Position numbers and translations under genes: made by a program. Below the pieces are notes generated by a model. It had not been told where the DNA came from and searched no databases. It worked only from the letters and a program-made list of their open reading frames with translations. A DNA stretch of 64,000 nucleotides from JAQBVV01 sp965249205 (GTDB taxonomy: Bacteria; Acidobacteriota; Vicinamibacteria; Vicinamibacterales; UBA2999): the NCBI GenBank assembly GCA_965249205.1, contig CBDFLL010000004.1:930001-994000 (forward strand). Reading direction: 5' to 3'. This document shows, one piece after another, positions 16,224 through 24,591 of this stretch. Numbering within the stretch: position 1 is the first letter of the stretch; the number at the start of each line of letters is the position of its first letter.

Positions 16224-17453
16224 CTAGAACACGTGCGCGCCGTGCGTGCCAATCGAGAACTGGAACTGGAACAGCAACTCGTTCGCCGTCGTACCTTCTC
16301 CGTATTCGGTCCGGCGATACTGACCGCGAACCAGGCTGAACTCGCTCGGCCGAAACGTCAGAAGCGCGGACTGTCCGCTGTCGTGCAGCCTGATATCCTC
16401 GGCCCGCTCAGACCGGTCGTACCGAGCGCCGACGAACCAACGACGCGCCAACTGATAGTCACCCGACAGGTAGTACCCGAAGGCGCCGCTACGCCCACCC
16501 GGCTGCTCTCGGCGGCTCCAAAAGAATTCCGAACGACCGAGAAACGAGCGGTAGCCGGTCTGCCGAAGCGGCCGCCAGCGCAGGGTGGCGTCGATGGCCC
16601 ACAGGTCCGTTGTAAAACGTCCGATGTCCACGTCATCAATCACACCTGACGCGTTGTGGCCGCGGCCGTACGACAAGCCCAGGTCCAGGTTCGTGTCGTC
16701 CGTGAAGTCGCGATACGCTCGCAGGCGGCCTACGTAACTCAGATCGCCGCGCGTGCTCGACTGAAACACATCACCCGAATCGCCGCGATAGATCTGCCCG
16801 GTCGCCTCCAGAAAGATCCACGGATTGACGATCAATCTGGAAACCGAAATCCCGGCATCCGCGATGCCTTCCTCGCCACCCACCAGGTTGCGCACGACGA
16901 GCGGTCGATCAGTCCAGGTCACGCCGTGGCTATGCAAGGTGTTCACCTTGCCAAGCGCGGCGCGCATCTTGCCCACCTTCACGAGCAACCCTCCAGGAAC
17001 TGCGGGGAACGTCAGGAACCCCTCTTCGAGATCGACGCCCTCCTCGCCAAACGCCATGAAGAAGTCGGCACGCGCATACGGATCGACAATCGCCTGAAAA
17101 GACGCTTCGGACTCGGCCATCTCCAGCGCCGGACCAGGACTGACCGCATTGCTGCCAGAGGCGCCGAGGAAGTTGCCAATCACCGCAATGTCAGGATTGA
17201 AGATCTTCGAGTTGGCGACGGGCGCCGCGGCGGGTACCTGAACGCGCTCGGCGTCCAGACGCGCTTCCAGCGCGTTCAGCCGCTCCGCGTACTCCTGCTG
17301 CACCGCCGCGAGTTCTCTCCGCAGCTCTTCGATCTCCAGCTGCAGCACCTGTGTATCGGCAGATTGCGCGGATGCGGCAGGGACATCGCCCAACAGCACC
17401 GCCGCCAGAATGAGTGCAGCGCAGGCACGAATAGAAACACATCGCACGCGCAT
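16224..17453 (-). CDS. Putative outer-membrane beta-barrel protein of the metal-uptake operon
   Basis: About 409 aa from the ATG at 17453 (GGAGA just upstream). A signal peptide (ALILAAVLLGDVPAASAQ) is followed by a coiled coil at about residues 30-70 (LQLEIEELRRELAAVQQEYAERLNALEARLD) and then a beta-rich region with alternating aromatic residues ending in FQFQFSIGTHGAHVF, the usual pattern of an outer-membrane barrel with a C-terminal aromatic. A coiled coil before the barrel is common in trimeric or peptidoglycan-anchored porins. It is first in the operon with the metal-binding protein and permease, so passage or capture of the metal across the outer membrane is the likely role, by context. 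Confidence 0.72.
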   Translation of the reverse strand: MRVRCVSIRACAALILAAVLLGDVPAASAQSADTQVLQLEIEELRRELAAVQQEYAERLNALEARLDAERVQVPAAAPVANSKIFNPDIAVIGNFLGASGSNAVSPGPALEMAESEASFQAIVDPYARADFFMAFGEEGVDLEEGFLTFPAVPGGLLVKVGKMRAALGKVNTLHSHGVTWTDRPLVVRNLVGGEEGIADAGISVSRLIVNPWIFLEATGQIYRGDSGDVFQSSTRGDLSYVGRLRAYRDFTDDTNLDLGLSYGRGHNASGVIDDVDIGRFTTDLWAIDATLRWRPLRQTGYRSFLGRSEFFWSRREQPGGRSGAFGYYLSGDYQLARRWFVGARYDRSERAEDIRLHDSGQSALLTFRPSEFSLVRGQYRRTEYGEGTTANELLFQFQFSIGTHGAHVF

Positions 17454-17532
17454 AGTCGTCTCCGGTAGAAATGGAATCACGCCCCGGTCCCAGCACGCTC
17501 ACGCGCCTAGGACATGGGATCTGGAAACCTCA

Positions 17533-17547
17533 GTAATCGATGATTAC
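17533..17547. promoter_or_regulatory. Palindrome upstream of the metal-uptake operon (possible operator)
   Basis: GTAATCGATGATTAC is a 15-base inverted repeat (arms GTAATC/GATTAC around GAT) located 80 bases upstream of the outer-membrane gene start at 17453 and overlapping the stop codon of the preceding small gene. Fur-family metal regulators bind short AT-rich palindromes of this kind, so a Zur- or Mur-type operator is plausible. Only one copy is visible. Confidence 0.35.
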
Positions 17548-17918
17548 GCTTCGAGCCGGAGCGGAGGCGGAGACCGGGCCGGAAGCTGCGCCGCAGGCGC
17601 AGACACCGGAGGTGTGAAGAGCTGGACGTGGACGGCTGTACCACCGTCGGCCGCTGGCGTGGACGCCACGCGCGCCTCGGCCCGGAGCCGGAACGAGCGC
17701 ACCAGGTGACAGACGAGGCAGTGCAGCGGGGCGGCGCCAGGGGCCGGCGGCGCGGAGAACACATGGGCGGCGGCGTCGTGATCGACGACCATCGCCATAC
17801 ACCCGGCATCGTGGCAGTCGTCCACGTGCGGCGACACAGCCGAAAGGCCCACCGAGGAAAGCGCGATGATCGCCGTTGCGGCGATCCGCGCAGCGTGGAT
17901 GCGAAACCAGCTCAGCAT
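17544..17918 (-). CDS. Small secreted Cys/His-rich protein (DUF2946-like)
   Basis: The 124-aa product has a hydrophobic N-terminus (IAATAIIALSSVGLSAVSP) and then CHDAGC, several His/Asp residues (VVDHDAAAHVF) and HCLVCHLVRSFR, where the CxxCH motif and neighbouring residues could bind haem or metal. The C-terminal third is Pro/Ala-rich. The arrangement resembles small DUF2946-type proteins found near metal homeostasis genes. It lies directly upstream of the outer-membrane/ABC metal operon on the same strand, so it may be a metal carrier or sensor. There is no strong ribosome binding site. Confidence 0.5.
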   Translation of the reverse strand: MLSWFRIHAARIAATAIIALSSVGLSAVSPHVDDCHDAGCMAMVVDHDAAAHVFSAPPAPGAAPLHCLVCHLVRSFRLRAEARVASTPAADGGTAVHVQLFTPPVSAPAAQLPARSPPPLRLEA

Positions 17919-18009
17919 CGAATATCCAGCGTAGGCCTGCGTGCCGACGGTGTCAAGAGTCGGCGTCACGACCGCTGCGGCACGCCGCGAGGCGGCCTTG
18001 CGGGCCAGG

Positions 18010-19236
18010 CTACCAGCCGCTTTGCGGCAACCCCGGCGTGATGCGTACCGCGTTCTCGTGGTAGACCTTCCGCAGCACATCATCCGGCAGATCCATGCCG
18101 TAGAGCTTCCAGAACGCGTGGTAGTTGCGGTAATAGTCGAAGTACTCGTCCGTCGTCTCAAGCACGCGCCAGTAATACGGGAACTCCGCCGGCGCGTAGG
18201 TGTCCTTCCCGAACAGGATGCGGTCCTGGTACTTGACGAAGAAGTCGTGCGCCGCTCGCGGCTGGCGTCCAAGGTCGTACAGAATCGCCGCGAGTTCGAG
18301 CGTCACGTTCGGGTTGGCATCGAGCAGCGCGCCCGCGGTGCCGAAGTCGTTGGCATGCCAGCCGAAGTGCGCCGAGATGAACCGCGTCTGCGGATGCCGC
18401 TGAAACAGCGCGTCCCGCTCGGCAGCAAGCGTCTCCCAGGTCGTCTCGTTCAGGTACTGACGCCGGTTCGGAAAGAGCGCAAGCTCCAACCATCGCTCAT
18501 TGTGCATGTCGGGGTCTTGAAAGAACTCCGGCGGCTCACCTGTGTGAATGATCACGGGGATGTCGAGCCGCCCGGCCGTGTCCCAGATCGGCGCGAGTTC
18601 CGGGTCGGTGATCTTCAGACGGGTGCCATCTCTCTTCAGCGTGTCCATGCCCGTCTGCTTGAAGATCTTGAGACCGATGGCTCCATTGCGGACGTCCTCT
18701 TCGAGCCGCGCAGCCGCCCGCGCACCATAGCCGGCCTCGACATTGCTGAATCGGTCCAGACCGTTGGCAAACACCGTGAAGCGATCGGCGTAGTTCGTAC
18801 TCCGAATGAAGTCGACCTTCTGCTTGAGTCCGCTCCCGGACCCGCCGCTCAGGTTGTTCAGGACGCGGATATTCATCGCGTCCATCTCCTGGATCAGGCG
18901 GTCGATCGTGTCCGGCGTCGGGCCGGCGTGGCTATGAATATCGACGACTGGAAACTTCGCCGTCGGCGTCGGGTGCTCTTCGGCAACAAGCGTGGACTCC
19001 GGGCGATAGTCGACGATGCTCGGCGGCGACACTTCCGGTGCCTGGCAGCGCCCCACGCGCACAAGCGTCGTGCCCGGGGGGCACTCCGCTCCGGCCTGAA
19101 CCAGGATGCCTCGACCACCCCGGCCGCCGCCCCCACCACCGCGCCCCGCAGGTCCAGCGGGGCCTTGAGCCGCGACCATCGCGACCACAACGACCGACAC
19201 ACCCAGCGCGACGCGCCACAGGAAAGCAAGCCTCAT
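18010..19236 (-). CDS. Secreted amidohydrolase-family metalloenzyme
   Basis: The 408-aa protein starts with a signal peptide and a Gly/Arg-rich linker (about residues 30-45). The TIM-barrel metal-binding pattern of the amidohydrolase 2 family is visible: HSH in FPVVDIHSHAG, His in VIIHTGEPP, His in FISAHFGWHAND and Asp in ILFGKDTYAP. This group includes decarboxylases and hydrolases acting on small carboxylic acids or amides; the substrate here is unknown. Export to the periplasm is unusual for the group but common in acidobacterial genomes. It stands as a separate minus-strand gene between the small Cys/His-rich gene and a VWFA-domain gene. Confidence 0.82.
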   Translation of the reverse strand: MRLAFLWRVALGVSVVVVAMVAAQGPAGPAGRGGGGGGRGGRGILVQAGAECPPGTTLVRVGRCQAPEVSPPSIVDYRPESTLVAEEHPTPTAKFPVVDIHSHAGPTPDTIDRLIQEMDAMNIRVLNNLSGGSGSGLKQKVDFIRSTNYADRFTVFANGLDRFSNVEAGYGARAAARLEEDVRNGAIGLKIFKQTGMDTLKRDGTRLKITDPELAPIWDTAGRLDIPVIIHTGEPPEFFQDPDMHNERWLELALFPNRRQYLNETTWETLAAERDALFQRHPQTRFISAHFGWHANDFGTAGALLDANPNVTLELAAILYDLGRQPRAAHDFFVKYQDRILFGKDTYAPAEFPYYWRVLETTDEYFDYYRNYHAFWKLYGMDLPDDVLRKVYHENAVRITPGLPQSGW

Positions 19237-19287
19237 GGCTACAACGTTACCGCAAGATAGGCGCGGCGCAAAGGAACGCCAGGTACG

Positions 19288-22023
19288 TCAGCCGCCACGA
19301 ATGGATTGCAGGTACTTCGCGAGCAGCGCCTCGTACGGCCCCTCGTACGCTCTCACGTAGCGGGCAACCCTGGTCATATCCTCGTCCGACAGCACGAGGC
19401 GCTCGCGCGTCGCGACCTGATACTGCGCGAACACGGCCGCAAACAGCGCCACCTCATCGGTAGGATTGCGCGAGAGATAGCCCTCCAGCACCGGCAACGC
19501 CTCCTCGTAGCGACCGATCATCAGATACGCCGAGACAAGACGCCGGCCGATATCGTCATTCTCAGGTTCGCGCGCGTGCACAGGCCTGAGCACATCGATC
19601 ACCGAGCCTGGTTGACCGTCCCGCAAGCGGGCGTCGGCCAAAAGCGTGTAGGCCATCATCGGCCTGGGTTCGTCGCCGAGCGCCAGTTGCCACACACCCG
19701 CCGCGTCGCGGTCGCGGTCGGCAGCGGCGTACACCGCGCCGAGGTAGAACGCGGCGGCGAAAAACTCCCTGCGCGGGCCGGAGGCCACCTCAAACTGCGT
19801 CGCCGCCTGACTGAGTTGCCCGAGCGAATACCAGTCGAGCCCCTTGAAAAACGCGGCCGCAGCCTGCTCCCCGCTAAGCAGCGCGTCGATAGCGGCTGTC
19901 CCGTATCGCCCCGCTCGCGCGTCCGCAAGCGGCCCGTCCAGGCCCGGAAACTGCTTCTCGACCGAGTCAAGGAGACTCTCCAGGATCTCGGACGTCATCG
20001 CTATCCTCGGATCGAACTCGGCGATGGTGCCCCGCATGAACGGTGACGAGGCGGCGGCGGCCGCCCCCTGCGGATCGAGAATGAACGGGCGCACGAGCAC
20101 GCCGGCGACGTTGCCATCCTTCATGACGCGAGCACGGGCGACGTACCGACCCGCAGGCAGCAGCGTCGGCTCGATCAGCGCATGCACCGTCCGCAACGTC
20201 GGCTCATCTCCGGGGACGACCTCGGCCGCTCCCGTGAGCAGCGCTGCAGAGTCCTGGTCGTCGGCTACTTCGACATCCACCATCGTGCCGTCAAACCCGT
20301 CCGGGGATATCGAATACATCTCCAGGAACGCACCGATCTCACCCCTGACGCGAGGCTCGACTCCGGGCCGTATTCGGCGCCCGGAATTGATCGACGTGTC
20401 GCTGATCATCAGGTCGCCGAGCGCAAACTCCTCGCCCCCGAGCTTCCAGGCGCTCAGTTCGCGGATCACGCCGCCGCGACGCCCCTCCGAGTCAACCACG
20501 CCGAACCGAAGCGAGTAGTTCCCAGGGTCTACGACGATCTCGCCAAGGTACTCACGAGGCGCGTTCGGGAAGCCCTCCGGCACGGACAGGGTGTGCACAT
20601 TGACGGTGCCTCCCACGACTTCACCCTCACTGTCGAGCAGCACGTAGCCGACGGTGTACTCCTCCGGCTCGCCGCCAGGTTGACCGACCTCCGCCGCAAC
20701 CACGACCCGGGCCTTATCGCTGGCGCTGTCCTTCTGCGTAAACGTCGCCACTCTGATGGGCACCTCCGCAACGCCGAACGGCGACTTCAACGCATCGAGC
20801 AGCGTCTCCTCCGCGGTCTGCCGGTTCGTCGTCGGTGACGAAAACGCGAACGCTCGGCGCGAGCGAACGGTCACGTCGCGCCGCCGCACCTCAACGTCAA
20901 CGCGATGAGCCCGCCCGTCGCGGTCGCCCGGCTCCTGCTCAACGCCGAGTACGTAGTGGGCGCGCATCTCACCCGCCAGGCGCTCGAAGACGCGATCACC
21001 GCTGCCCACGACGTAGTACAGGGCACCGCGAGCCCCTGACGCGAGATCCGCAAGGCCGGCCACCTGCATCTCGCGGTCCTGGGTTGCGGTCGGCCCGATT
21101 TCTCTGACGCTGATGTCACTCCGTTCCACGTTCATCACCAGTACGTTGATCGTGACCTGGGCCAGCGCCGCAGCACGGATGACTTCGTCCAGATCGCCAG
21201 CTGTCCGGACGATCAGCGCCTCCGACATCAGGATCAGCGTCTTTGGTCCTTCGATCACCGACAGCCCGAGCAGGAGATCCCGCAGGCTGCGGAGCGAATT
21301 CTCAGAGCTCTGTCGAATGTCGGCCGCGATCACGGTGCTCTCAACTGCGACGTCGCCTACGCACCGCTCACGCGCGAATCCTTCTTCACGCGGACATTCG
21401 CGGCCGACGACCTGGCTGTACATCTGACCGTCGCTCCGCTCAGCAATGGCGATCGCCTCGTAGACGCCGATATTGTGCACACCCCGCATCTGCGGACGGA
21501 GCCCGACGGCACGCTCCATCGCCCTCTTGATACGGAGACGGTCGGACGTGAACGCCATCTGCACCCCAGGCTCGGGGTAGGCGACAAACGCCACGCTGTC
21601 GGCCGGACTGAGCAGATCCAGAAACCTCGCCGCCGCGGCAAGCAACGGGCGCACTGATCCGAGCCTGATGCCGGTCTGATCGACGGCAATGATGATCTGA
21701 CGTCCGTTGGTGGGCCTCAGGTTCGTCGTGTACAGCGTCTCGAATGGATCCTCCGCCTCCCTGCGCGCGGCCTCCACATCGAAGGTCACCTGCTCGGCCG
21801 ACACGACGCGGCGCTCCTCGCCGTCGATCTTCACGGTGAACTCCGGCGCGAATAGATCCTCGACCGGGCGGCCGTCGTCGTCGACGACCGATACGTCGAC
21901 GGCAATCAGATCGATGCCGGTGCGGAATGTTGGACCCTGGGCGGGGGGTTCGGTCGGCGTTTGGCCCGCCAGAGACGCCGAGGCCACGGTCAGAATCACG
22001 GCGAGAGCACACTGCTTCTTCAT
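19288..22023 (-). CDS. Secreted VWFA-domain protein with C-terminal TPR region
   Basis: The 911-aa protein has a signal peptide (CALAVILTVASASLAGQ), then the opening typical of acidobacterial VWFA proteins (TFRTGIDLIAVDVSVVDDDGRPVEDLFAPEFTVKIDGEERRVVSAEQV). The von Willebrand factor A region covers roughly residues 100-390, with a MIDAS-like strand QIIIAVDQTG whose DxSxS motif is degenerate, so metal binding is doubtful. Beta-rich domains fill 400-680. TPR-like helices follow (AATQFEVASGPRREFFAAAFYLGAVYAAADRDRDAAGVW, RYEEALPVLEGYLSRNPTDEVALFAAVF). Such proteins are abundant in Acidobacteriota and are thought to mediate cell-surface interactions. It is probably monocistronic. Confidence 0.85.
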   Translation of the reverse strand: MKKQCALAVILTVASASLAGQTPTEPPAQGPTFRTGIDLIAVDVSVVDDDGRPVEDLFAPEFTVKIDGEERRVVSAEQVTFDVEAARREAEDPFETLYTTNLRPTNGRQIIIAVDQTGIRLGSVRPLLAAAARFLDLLSPADSVAFVAYPEPGVQMAFTSDRLRIKRAMERAVGLRPQMRGVHNIGVYEAIAIAERSDGQMYSQVVGRECPREEGFARERCVGDVAVESTVIAADIRQSSENSLRSLRDLLLGLSVIEGPKTLILMSEALIVRTAGDLDEVIRAAALAQVTINVLVMNVERSDISVREIGPTATQDREMQVAGLADLASGARGALYYVVGSGDRVFERLAGEMRAHYVLGVEQEPGDRDGRAHRVDVEVRRRDVTVRSRRAFAFSSPTTNRQTAEETLLDALKSPFGVAEVPIRVATFTQKDSASDKARVVVAAEVGQPGGEPEEYTVGYVLLDSEGEVVGGTVNVHTLSVPEGFPNAPREYLGEIVVDPGNYSLRFGVVDSEGRRGGVIRELSAWKLGGEEFALGDLMISDTSINSGRRIRPGVEPRVRGEIGAFLEMYSISPDGFDGTMVDVEVADDQDSAALLTGAAEVVPGDEPTLRTVHALIEPTLLPAGRYVARARVMKDGNVAGVLVRPFILDPQGAAAAASSPFMRGTIAEFDPRIAMTSEILESLLDSVEKQFPGLDGPLADARAGRYGTAAIDALLSGEQAAAAFFKGLDWYSLGQLSQAATQFEVASGPRREFFAAAFYLGAVYAAADRDRDAAGVWQLALGDEPRPMMAYTLLADARLRDGQPGSVIDVLRPVHAREPENDDIGRRLVSAYLMIGRYEEALPVLEGYLSRNPTDEVALFAAVFAQYQVATRERLVLSDEDMTRVARYVRAYEGPYEALLAKYLQSIRGG

Positions 22024-22167
22024 AGAGTCCTCAGTGCTGCCAAGATGACAGACTCACGCGCGCCAATACGCAAGCGCGTCATGCGCGCGCGCATACTCAA
22101 TAGACCTGGGCTCCGCAGCGGGAGGCCCTCCGGTCGCTCAGCCCGACCACAGCGCCGCCCACGCCGC

Positions 22168-22416
22168 CTACCACGCAGCCCACCACGCCGCCGTCGCCGC
22201 CAGGAGCGCCGCGGCGCCAAACGCCGGGGCGGCGATCAACGACGCCGCGAGCAAGAGCATGACGGTGCCGATGAACGCGAGCGGCCCGAGCGGCCATAGC
22301 AACGCGAGGCCCAATCGCGCCGCGGGACGGGCATCGGTCATCAGGAGCCCCCACACGATGCCCGCGACATAGGTGGCACATCCCAACTGCCACACGCCGA
22401 CCGGCATCAACCCCAC
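22168..22416 (-). CDS. Small two-to-three-helix membrane protein
   Basis: The 82-aa protein is almost wholly hydrophobic: WQLGCATYVAGIVWGLLM, ARLGLALLWPLGPLAFIGTVMLLLAASLIAAPAF and AALLAATAAWWAAW. No soluble domain or family motif is visible. It lies 145 bases upstream of the 911-aa VWFA gene on the same strand. The high Ala/Leu content means an accidental frame in GC-rich DNA cannot be excluded. Confidence 0.4.
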   Translation of the reverse strand: MGLMPVGVWQLGCATYVAGIVWGLLMTDARPAARLGLALLWPLGPLAFIGTVMLLLAASLIAAPAFGAAALLAATAAWWAAW

Positions 22417-22673
22417 CCGCGCATCTTACCCGCTCTGCCGGCCCAATTCCCCAACTTGAACGCGGTCATCGAAAGACCCGTTCCACCATTCCGCATGCGT
22501 TCAGGCTGGATTCCGCGCCTTCCGACCAACGCTGGCGTCGGAACGACACGAAAAACAGAGGAGGAAAGGCCTCAACAGGCGACACACCCGCTGGGGACAC
22601 CGCCCTCCCGCGCCTGGAAACTTACCGCCAAGCCGGTTTACTCCATGGAACGATCATTGCTAAGCTCCGTGAT

Positions 22674-23573
22674 ATGCGTTCAGCACTGATCCCGTTGCTC
22701 GTCCTCGTCACAGCGTCCATGACCATCGCCCAGGAGCCGACGTTCCGAACCGGCACGCAGATCGTGTCGGTCGTGACGACCGTCACCGACTCGCAAGGCC
22801 GGCTTGTCCCGGGCCTGGAACAAGAGGCGTTTACGATCCTGGATGACGGCGAGCCGCAGCCGATTACGTTCTTTCAGAACGAGGTCCAGCCGTTTACGGT
22901 GGTCGTCATGATGGACTACAGCGCGAGCATGACGGCAAACCTCGACCGGCTCCAGGCGGCGGCCGAACAGTTCATCCTGCGCATGCTGCCAGAGGACAGG
23001 GGCCAAGTCGGATCCTTCAGCGACAAGATTCAATTCAGCGGTACCTTCACCAACGATCGCGATGACCTGATCTTCGCGCTGAGAGAACTGCAATTCGGCA
23101 ATCCGACGCGCCTCTGGGACGCGATCGATGCGAGCATCGTCATGCTTGAAGGCATCGAGGGGCGACGAGTCGTCCTCGGCTTCACTGACGGCGACGACAC
23201 GGCCAGTCGCCTTGGAAGGGGCGATGTGCTCGATCGGGCTCAGGACCTGGAGACGATGATTTACGCGATCGGTCTCGAATCGGAATATTTCAACGGCCGG
23301 CGCCGAGTCAGGACGAGACCCGACCGCGGGCTGCGCAACCTTGCGCAGGAAACCGGCGGTGGGTTCTTTGAACTGGAAAGAACGGACGATCTCGGACCGA
23401 CGTTCACCCGCGTCGCGCAAGAGCTACACAGCCAGTACACGCTCGGCTTCACCCCGACGAATCTCGATGGCCGCGTCCACGAACTTGAAGTCGAAATGAA
23501 CGAGCGCGGTATGAACGCCCGGGCGCGCAGGAGTTACATCGCCTCGCAGGAACGTCTGCGGTCCGCCGAGTAA
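22674..23573 (+). CDS. Secreted VWFA-domain protein
   Basis: The 299-aa protein has a signal peptide ending near MTIAQ, the acidobacterial VWFA start (TFRTGTQIVSVVTTVTDSQGRLVPGLEQEAFTILDDGEPQPITFFQNE) and a complete MIDAS beginning at Asp81 (DYSASMT) with the later TDGDD. The C-terminus (QELHSQYTLGFTPTNLDGRVHELEVEM) matches the end of the VWFA-related family. It is a shorter relative of the 911-aa protein but with an intact metal site. The stop overlaps the next ATG by one base (TAATG), so the following CyaY-like gene is translationally coupled. Confidence 0.87.
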   Translation: MRSALIPLLVLVTASMTIAQEPTFRTGTQIVSVVTTVTDSQGRLVPGLEQEAFTILDDGEPQPITFFQNEVQPFTVVVMMDYSASMTANLDRLQAAAEQFILRMLPEDRGQVGSFSDKIQFSGTFTNDRDDLIFALRELQFGNPTRLWDAIDASIVMLEGIEGRRVVLGFTDGDDTASRLGRGDVLDRAQDLETMIYAIGLESEYFNGRRRVRTRPDRGLRNLAQETGGGFFELERTDDLGPTFTRVAQELHSQYTLGFTPTNLDGRVHELEVEMNERGMNARARRSYIASQERLRSAE

Positions 23574-23902
23574 TGGCTGCCCTGACGGAGCAGGACTTCC
23601 GCCTCGCGGCCGACCGTGCGCTTGAGCAGGCGCAACGAGCGCTGCTGCCGCTCGCCGACGAGGAAGAATTCGAAGTCGAGCTGCAGAACGGTGTCCTCCA
23701 GGTTGTCTTCGAGGACCCCACCGAAGCCAAGTTTGTCGTCAGCCCCAACGCTCCCGTCCGACAGGTCTGGGTGTCGGCCCTCTCGCGTAGCTTCAAGTTG
23801 TCGTGGGATGAGGCGACCTCGGTCTTCGCGCTCGACGGAGAATCGCTCGACACGCTCATCGAACGGCTCGCGCGCGAACACCTCGCCGATCCGGCGGCGT
23901 AG
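23573..23902 (+). CDS. cyaY: CyaY/frataxin-like iron-donor protein
   Basis: The 109-aa product has the frataxin layout: an acidic first helix (TEQDFRLAADRALEQAQRALLPLADEEEFEVEL), a beta sheet with VLQVVFED, KFVVSPNAPVRQVWVSALSRSFKLSWDEATSVFAL, and a final helix GESLDTLIERLAREHL. The QVWVSALS strand corresponds to the conserved QxWL segment and the acidic helix 1 would bind iron. In bacteria CyaY modulates iron-sulfur cluster assembly by IscS. It is coupled to a secreted VWFA gene, which is an odd partner; no isc or suf genes are in the window. Confidence 0.8.
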   Translation: MAALTEQDFRLAADRALEQAQRALLPLADEEEFEVELQNGVLQVVFEDPTEAKFVVSPNAPVRQVWVSALSRSFKLSWDEATSVFALDGESLDTLIERLAREHLADPAA

Positions 23903-23914
23903 TCGGCGGCCCTG

Positions 23915-24124
23915 CTACTTGTCTTCCCGGCCGTTCAGTGACGCCAGCCGAAAAGCCCAGACGCACAGAACAGCCGGGGCCAGCGTGCCCAGCCATGAAA
24001 TCCACATAGGGGCGGCCCACGGTCCCAGCACCAGAGCCCATCCATTGACGACCCGCAGTAAATGAAGCGTCGCGACGGTTCCGAAGATCACTCCTGAGAT
24101 AATCAAATAAGTGCGAGGACTCAT
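23915..24124 (-). CDS. Small membrane protein, two to three helices
   Basis: The 69-aa product starts at the ATG at 24124, which has GGAGG at good spacing; the frame extends further but that start lacks a binding site. Hydrophobic stretches TYLIISGVIFGTVATLHLLRVV, WALVLGPWAAPMWISWLGTL and APAVLCVWAFRLA suggest two or three membrane helices. It resembles small DUF-type membrane proteins without known role. It is convergent with the cyaY-like gene, 12 bases apart. Confidence 0.6.
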   Translation of the reverse strand: MSPRTYLIISGVIFGTVATLHLLRVVNGWALVLGPWAAPMWISWLGTLAPAVLCVWAFRLASLNGREDK

Positions 24125-24345
24125 ACCTTTTCCTCCGATCTGTATCCCACGAACAGTGTTAGCAAAAGCGGCCAACGGCGCTACATAAACTCACCTGCTG
24201 GAGCGCGCCGACAAGCTCACGTAAGGCTAACGAGACGAAGCTAATAAGGGAAGGGAATGAGAGGGACCAAAAAGCTACACTTCACAGAATGAAGCCTTGC
24301 CGGCGCGGCCGGGTGACGACCCAAGTGCTCGGAGATCTCCTGGTC

Positions 24346-24591
24346 TTAGGCAGCGACCAGACGCAGGCCAAAGCCCCATGACTTGAGCTCCCTGAGCGAT
24401 TCTCGCCCGTAGACCACCTCATCTTCAAGAAAGGTGAACGTCGGCCGGCCCGTTGGACCACCCGTCAGTCCGTCGAGGTGCTCGAACGCCCCATCGAGTG
24501 CGCTCTCCCGCAACGGGTGGCCCTCCGGATAGAGGGTCATGACGGCGAGAACCTGGGCGAATGCGTTGAGGAAACCGACCGGATCGCTCAC
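24346..24591 (-). pseudogene. Truncated paralogue of the upstream HEAT-like gene
   Basis: A GTG start at 24591 overlaps the stop of the upstream gene by 4 bases (GTGA), the usual coupling pattern. The 81 residues (SDPVGFLNAFAQVLAVMTLYPEGHPLRESALDGAFEHLDGL is the first part) clearly echo the N-terminus of the upstream protein (FLVDLSVALHRHSMYPSGHPSLAPAVESIVARLDRL), so the two are tandem relatives. The frame ends abruptly at a TAA at 24346-24348, while the relative continues for more than 600 residues. The most likely reading is a truncated gene remnant; an authentic short protein is possible. Confidence 0.6.
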
